Positions 41,805-44,707 of a DNA stretch of 44,707 nucleotides are shown piece by piece; the first letter of the stretch is position 1, and the number at the start of each line of letters is the position of its first letter. The notes under the pieces were generated by a model, which did no database searches, was not told the DNA's origin, and worked only from the letters and a program-made list of their open reading frames with translations. A program made the translations under genes and the position numbers. The DNA is from Chryseobacterium sp. R2A-55 (GTDB lineage Bacteria > Bacteroidota > Bacteroidia > Flavobacteriales > Weeksellaceae). The stretch spans positions 1 to 44,707 of the forward strand of contig NZ_JACBFP010000015.1 of the NCBI RefSeq assembly GCF_021401085.1, written 5' to 3'.

Positions 41805-43091
41805 CTAATTCCCCACGATGGTCTTCACGGTCACAAATTCTTTCAAAGCAAGCAGAGAAAGTTCTACTCCATAGCCTGAAGATTTGGCACCACCAAAAGG
41901 TAAACGAGGGTCCGAACTGGAGGATTTGTTTACACTCACCGTTCCCGATTCCAGATTTTCAATAAAGAACTGCTGTCTTTCCAGATCTTTCGTCCACACT
42001 GAATTTGAAAGTCCGAATTTCACATCGTTTGCCAATTCAAGTGCTTCATGGTCATCTTTGGCAATCATTACCATGCCAAGTGGCCCGAAAACTTCCTCCT
42101 CCAGAATAGGGTTTCCTTTTTTCACCTTAATTAATCCCGGCATGAATTCGTTTGCCGAAATCCTTTCAAGAGGTAAAATAATTTCTGCTCCACCTTTGAT
42201 TGCCTTTTGATACTGTTTTTCCAAATCATCTGCTAAATCCGGTCGAGCCATTCCTGCAATTAAAGTTTGCTGGTCCAAAGGTTCTCCTGGAACATACTTT
42301 TTATATTCATCAATGAAAATGGGGAGAAACTCCTTCTCTGCACTTTTTTGAATGATGAATCTTTTTCCTGCGTTGCAGGCTTGTCCGCAATTCTGCAGTC
42401 TTGCTTTTGTACCGCTCTCAGCTGCGTCCGGGTAATCGGCATCATCCAAAACGATAAACGCGTCGCTTCCGCCAAGTTCCAAAAGCGATTTTTTGATGTT
42501 TTTTCCTGCCGTTGCGGCAACTTCTGCACCCGCTTTTTCGCTTCCTGTCAAACTTACGCCGCGCACAATGGGGTTTTCCAAAACCTTTTGTACTTCGGCA
42601 TGTCCAATTTCAAGATTCTGAAAAACTCCTTTCGGAAATCCGGCCTCCAGGAACAGTTCCTCAATTCTGTTTCCACTGCCGAAACAGATCGAGGCATGTT
42701 TCAAAACCACTGTGTTCCCCGCTAAAATAGCCGGAACTGCAAATCTTAGAACTTGCCAAAAAGGAAAATTCCATGGCATCACTCCTAAAATCACCCCTTT
42801 CGGAACATAGTGGATTTCAGAAATCCGGAATTCGGTTTTTACTTTTTCGGGCTTGAGCACATTTTCTGCTGTAGCGTAGTACCTGCACATGAGCGCACAT
42901 TTTTGGATTTCTGCAATCGATTGGGCAATTGGCTTATTCATCTCATTGGTGATGATTTTGCCTAATGTTTCTGAATGTTCGTCTAAAATTGCAGCTAGTT
43001 GGGTAAGTAGTTTCTGTTTTTCTTGGAAAGATATTTTTCTCCAGCTCGCAAAGGATTTTTGAGCGGTATTCAACTTGGTCTGTAAGTTCAT
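41805..43091 (-). CDS. Aldehyde dehydrogenase, succinate-semialdehyde type
   Basis: The 428-aa NAD(P)-dependent enzyme keeps the [31 protein letters not shown] (catalytic Glu) and [12 protein letters not shown] (catalytic Cys) blocks, then EEVFGPLG and [12 protein letters not shown]. It is at the short end of the family (about 450-480), lacking about 25 N-terminal residues of the E. coli GabD type, as in YneI/Sad-like members. The likely substrate is succinate semialdehyde; other small aldehydes are possible. A 16-bp palindrome lies 20 bases upstream of the start. Confidence 0.9.
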   Translation of the reverse strand: MNLQTKLNTAQKSFASWRKISFQEKQKLLTQLAAILDEHSETLGKIITNEMNKPIAQSIAEIQKCALMCRYYATAENVLKPEKVKTEFRISEIHYVPKGVILGVMPWNFPFWQVLRFAVPAILAGNTVVLKHASICFGSGNRIEELFLEAGFPKGVFQNLEIGHAEVQKVLENPIVRGVSLTGSEKAGAEVAATAGKNIKKSLLELGGSDAFIVLDDADYPDAAESGTKARLQNCGQACNAGKRFIIQKSAEKEFLPIFIDEYKKYVPGEPLDQQTLIAGMARPDLADDLEKQYQKAIKGGAEIILPLERISANEFMPGLIKVKKGNPILEEEVFGPLGMVMIAKDDHEALELANDVKFGLSNSVWTKDLERQQFFIENLESGTVSVNKSSSSDPRLPFGGAKSSGYGVELSLLALKEFVTVKTIVGN

Positions 43092-43110
43092 TGTTTGAAA
43101 ATTTTAGTTC

Positions 43111-43126
43111 ACCTTATATATAAGGT
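43111..43126. promoter_or_regulatory. Perfect 16-bp palindrome, operator candidate
   Basis: accttatatataaggt is its own reverse complement and lies 20 bases before the ALDH start codon. A minus-strand TATCTTTG box is at 43144-43151, which would put the palindrome just inside the transcript. It may bind a TetR/GntR-type repressor. Confidence 0.55.
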
Positions 43127-43143
43127 AATGAAAAGTAGCACGA

Positions 43144-43151
43144 CAAAGATA
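43144..43151 (-). promoter_or_regulatory. -7 box for the ALDH gene
   Basis: On the minus strand the sequence reads TATCTTTG, a TAnnTTTG match, 53 bases before the ALDH start. No TTG at 19 bp is seen. Confidence 0.55.
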
Positions 43152-43229
43152 GCAAAAACGGGGCAAAAGCATTTTGATAATCATTCAAACCATTTACCAA
43201 AGCCATTTGTCAATAAAAACAAAGAATCA

Positions 43230-43260
43230 TTTGTTGATGAGATTATTTTCTTTAATTTTG
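43230..43260 (+). promoter_or_regulatory. Promoter of gcvH
   Basis: TTTG at 43230-43233 and TAATTTTG at 43253-43260 are separated by 19 bp, the preferred Bacteroidota spacing. The start codon follows at 43286. Confidence 0.82.
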
Positions 43261-43285
43261 AAAAAATATTTAAAACATATAAAAA

Positions 43286-43663
43286 ATGAACACACCGTCT
43301 GAACTAAAGTACACCAAAGATCACGAATGGGTAAGAATCGAAGGAAATATCGCCACTATCGGTATCACTGATTTTGCACAAAGCGAGTTAGGAGACATCG
43401 TATTTGTGGATGTGGATTCCGTTGATGATGACTTATCAGCTGGAGAGGTCTTCGGAAGTGTGGAAGCTGTGAAGACCGTTTCAGATCTTTTCCTTCCGAT
43501 TTCGGGTAAGGTGGCAGAGTTCAACGCGGAATTGGAGGATCAACCGGAACTGCTAAACACCGATCCTTATGGAGCAGGCTGGATCATCAAACTACAGATT
43601 GCTGATGGTGCAGATACTTCAGCACTTCTAACTGCAGAAGAATACCAGGCATCAATTGGATAA
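43286..43663 (+). CDS. gcvH: Glycine cleavage system H protein
   Basis: The 125-aa lipoyl carrier moves the aminomethyl group between the P and T proteins. The lipoyl-lysine is Lys63 in [31 protein letters not shown] and GAGWIIKL are other family blocks. Length is typical. No gcvP or gcvT gene is beside it in the window, a common scattered arrangement in this phylum. The VanZ-like gene overlaps its last bases. Confidence 0.96.
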   Translation: MNTPSELKYTKDHEWVRIEGNIATIGITDFAQSELGDIVFVDVDSVDDDLSAGEVFGSVEAVKTVSDLFLPISGKVAEFNAELEDQPELLNTDPYGAGWIIKLQIADGADTSALLTAEEYQASIG

Positions 43664-44015
43664 AATATCCAGAATATTTAGTAAGATTTTGCCCATTTAT
43701 TGGGCATTTCTTACTTATATGCTCCTCAAACCCGGGGTGGAAAACATGGAATACCCGTTCATGTTTAATGGAATTGACAAACTTCTTCACCTCTCCATCT
43801 TCGCGCTTTTGGGATACCTGTTCATGACCACATTCCCAAAAATCAAATTCTATTTCTTCATACAAATCATGGTCGGTTACGGGATGCTCACAGAAATCCT
43901 GCAGGATCAAATGGGATTAGGCAGATCTTTCGAGGGTCTGGACTTGGTTGCTGACACTATTGGAGTTCTCATCGGCTATTTCGTGTTCAAAAGATTAACC
44001 AAAATCAATTTTTGA
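43656..44015 (+). CDS. VanZ-like membrane protein
   Basis: The 119-aa product has four spans (about 8-28, 40-60, 65-85 and 95-115) and the VanZ-like pattern [46 protein letters not shown] in pieces (DKLLH, EILQ, GR..D, D..AN-like DTIG). The start is a TTG at 43656 that overlaps the gcvH stop, implying coupling; a later ATG would cut the first span. The family is named from teicoplanin resistance but most members have unknown roles. Confidence 0.75.
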   Translation: MDKISRIFSKILPIYWAFLTYMLLKPGVENMEYPFMFNGIDKLLHLSIFALLGYLFMTTFPKIKFYFFIQIMVGYGMLTEILQDQMGLGRSFEGLDLVADTIGVLIGYFVFKRLTKINF

Positions 44016-44426
44016 TTTTTTTTTTGAGCGTCTTACTTCCAAACCTTTAACGATTCCCTTCGATAAATCCTATCAGTTCTTGTCAGGCTTTCTTCTGTCC
44101 TGCGCCAGACATGGCTACTCTTCCTCCTCTAGCTGCCAAATCGCCCATCCTCTTGCAGGTATTTTACTTCTGACGCTATCGAAAATTCGCACTTTTTAGA
44201 TAATGTGGATAACTTTAAATGATGTTTTTTCCTTTAAAAGCCAACCGTTTAAGAGCTGATTTTTCCACACTAACAGTTTTCCTTTCCGATTCATTTGGAA
44301 CTTAAAGCCCAATTAACCTACTTTTGCACTCACCTTTTTAAAAGAAGGTAGCGAAGTAGATCAATAGAATAAAACGAAACGAATTGTAGGTAAAGAAATT
44401 TATTTTTAATTTTTTAAAAATAATTC
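44016..44426. other. 411-base gap before the rrn promoters
   Basis: No ORF with coding character is seen. A T-run follows the VanZ-like stop. Two DnaA-box-like sequences lie here (TGTGGATAA at 44204-44212, TTTTCCACA at 44271-44279). The remainder up to the promoter at 44427 is A+T-rich. Confidence 0.5.
44204..44279. other. Two DnaA-box-like sequences
   Basis: TGTGGATAA at 44204-44212 is the exact reverse complement of the TTATCCACA consensus. TTTTCCACA at 44271-44279 differs from it by one base and points the other way. They are 58 bases apart, upstream of the rrn promoters. Confidence 0.4.
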
Positions 44427-44456
44427 TTGCAGTTTTCCAAAAAGTTTCTATCTTTG
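44427..44456 (+). promoter_or_regulatory. rrn-type promoter P1
   Basis: TTG at 44427-44429 and TATCTTTG at 44449-44456 are separated by 19 bp. The context gtttcta before and gcag after the box is almost the same as in P2, 168 bases downstream. The upstream stretch is very A+T-rich, as in strong promoters. Confidence 0.82.
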
Positions 44457-44594
44457 CAGTCCCTAATCGAGAGAACGGGGAGCGCAGTAGAGCAGTAATT
44501 TATACAGGCGAATTTGGATGGAGTTTTTCAGAAGTTTTTTTTGGCTGAAATTAAGGCAGTTAAAAAATATTTCAAAATTTTTTCACAAAATATT

Positions 44595-44624
44595 TTGCCA
44601 GATGGAAAAAAGTTTCTACTTTTG
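44595..44624 (+). promoter_or_regulatory. rrn-type promoter P2 and leader start
   Basis: TTG at 44595-44597 and TACTTTTG at 44617-44624 are separated by 19 bp, with the same gtttcta context as P1. Downstream, 44648-44664 can form a small GC-rich hairpin (gggg with cccc), and the last 30 bases (aagatcattgacatcaca and following) read like the leader before 16S rRNA in this group. The rRNA gene itself is outside the window, so its identity is inferred. Confidence 0.8.
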
Positions 44625-44707
44625 CAACCGCAAATCGGAACAAGGGGCGTCTTTCCCCGGTCCGGCTAAGCGGAAAGAATAAAGATCATTGACATCACAA
44701 ATAACAA

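Noticed and set aside
43095..43289. 64-aa ORF between the ALDH and gcvH genes
   Set aside because: It covers both promoters, has no family pattern and is likely chance.
1..44707. CRISPR arrays, tRNA genes and insertion sequences
   Set aside because: No regularly spaced repeats, no cloverleaf-like segment I could support and no transposase ORF with terminal repeats were found by reading.

Overview
The window looks like a chromosomal piece of a Flavobacteriia/Weeksellaceae bacterium (Chryseobacterium-Kaistella-Epilithonimonas type). Reasons: A+T-rich DNA, A-rich translation starts without Shine-Dalgarno sequences, many Bacteroidota promoters (-7 box TAnnTTTG, several with a TTG/TTTG -33 box 19 bp upstream), and host proteins typical of that group (THX, PafA-type phosphatase, DUF5522, DUF4136, one-protein TPR/kinase/REC/AraC sensor). 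Assignment is from recognition only; no database was searched.

Region 1 (1-13,950) is the late, right-hand part of a contractile-tailed prophage, all on the + strand. Order: amidase endolysin, one-protein spanin, pre-tail protein, tail sheath, tube, tail-assembly chaperone with a probable programmed frameshift, tape measure, DUF6046-like protein, baseplate hub, a 56-aa Acb2-like protein, spike, gp25-like wedge, LysM protein, J-like and I-like baseplate proteins, two fibre genes and two holin-like membrane proteins. Then come a ~130-nt strongly structured segment and a divergent thymidylate-synthase-family gene. A terminator-like hairpin and a 22-bp-period tandem repeat close the region; I read the repeat as the probable transposase-binding right end of a Mu-like element. 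No head, terminase, portal, integrase or transposase gene is inside the window, so an intact phage cannot be told from a tail-only particle.

Region 2 (14,000-16,700) is host core: ribosomal protein THX, a nucleoid-associated protein and malate dehydrogenase. Region 3 (16,700-22,600) is cell-envelope material: a five-gene minus-strand operon (LemA, DUF3298 lipoprotein, DUF3137 membrane protein, two small proteins), a B-lectin protein and other small secreted or lipoproteins. Region 4 (22,600-29,000) has a 1038-aa hybrid two-component protein, a PafA-type phosphatase and small conserved proteins.

Region 5 (29,000-44,000) is housekeeping: an ACC-deaminase-like PLP enzyme, glucosaminidase/LysM hydrolase, HemL, an old-yellow-enzyme, cytidine deaminase, Ppx/GppA, a TonB-receptor-like barrel, a YfcE-type phosphoesterase, TruA, an ABC exporter, an aldehyde dehydrogenase, GcvH and a VanZ-like protein. 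The last 280 bases hold two near-identical strong promoters and what looks like an rRNA leader, so a 16S gene probably starts just outside.

The most interesting points are in the prophage: the Acb2-like candidate anti-CBASS protein inside the baseplate operon; the TS-family enzyme with a dCMP-type Asp and missing phosphate-binding arginines, sitting where Mu carries its mom DNA-modification gene; the pseudoknot-capable RNA/DNA element before it; and the probable -2 frameshift in the tail chaperone.
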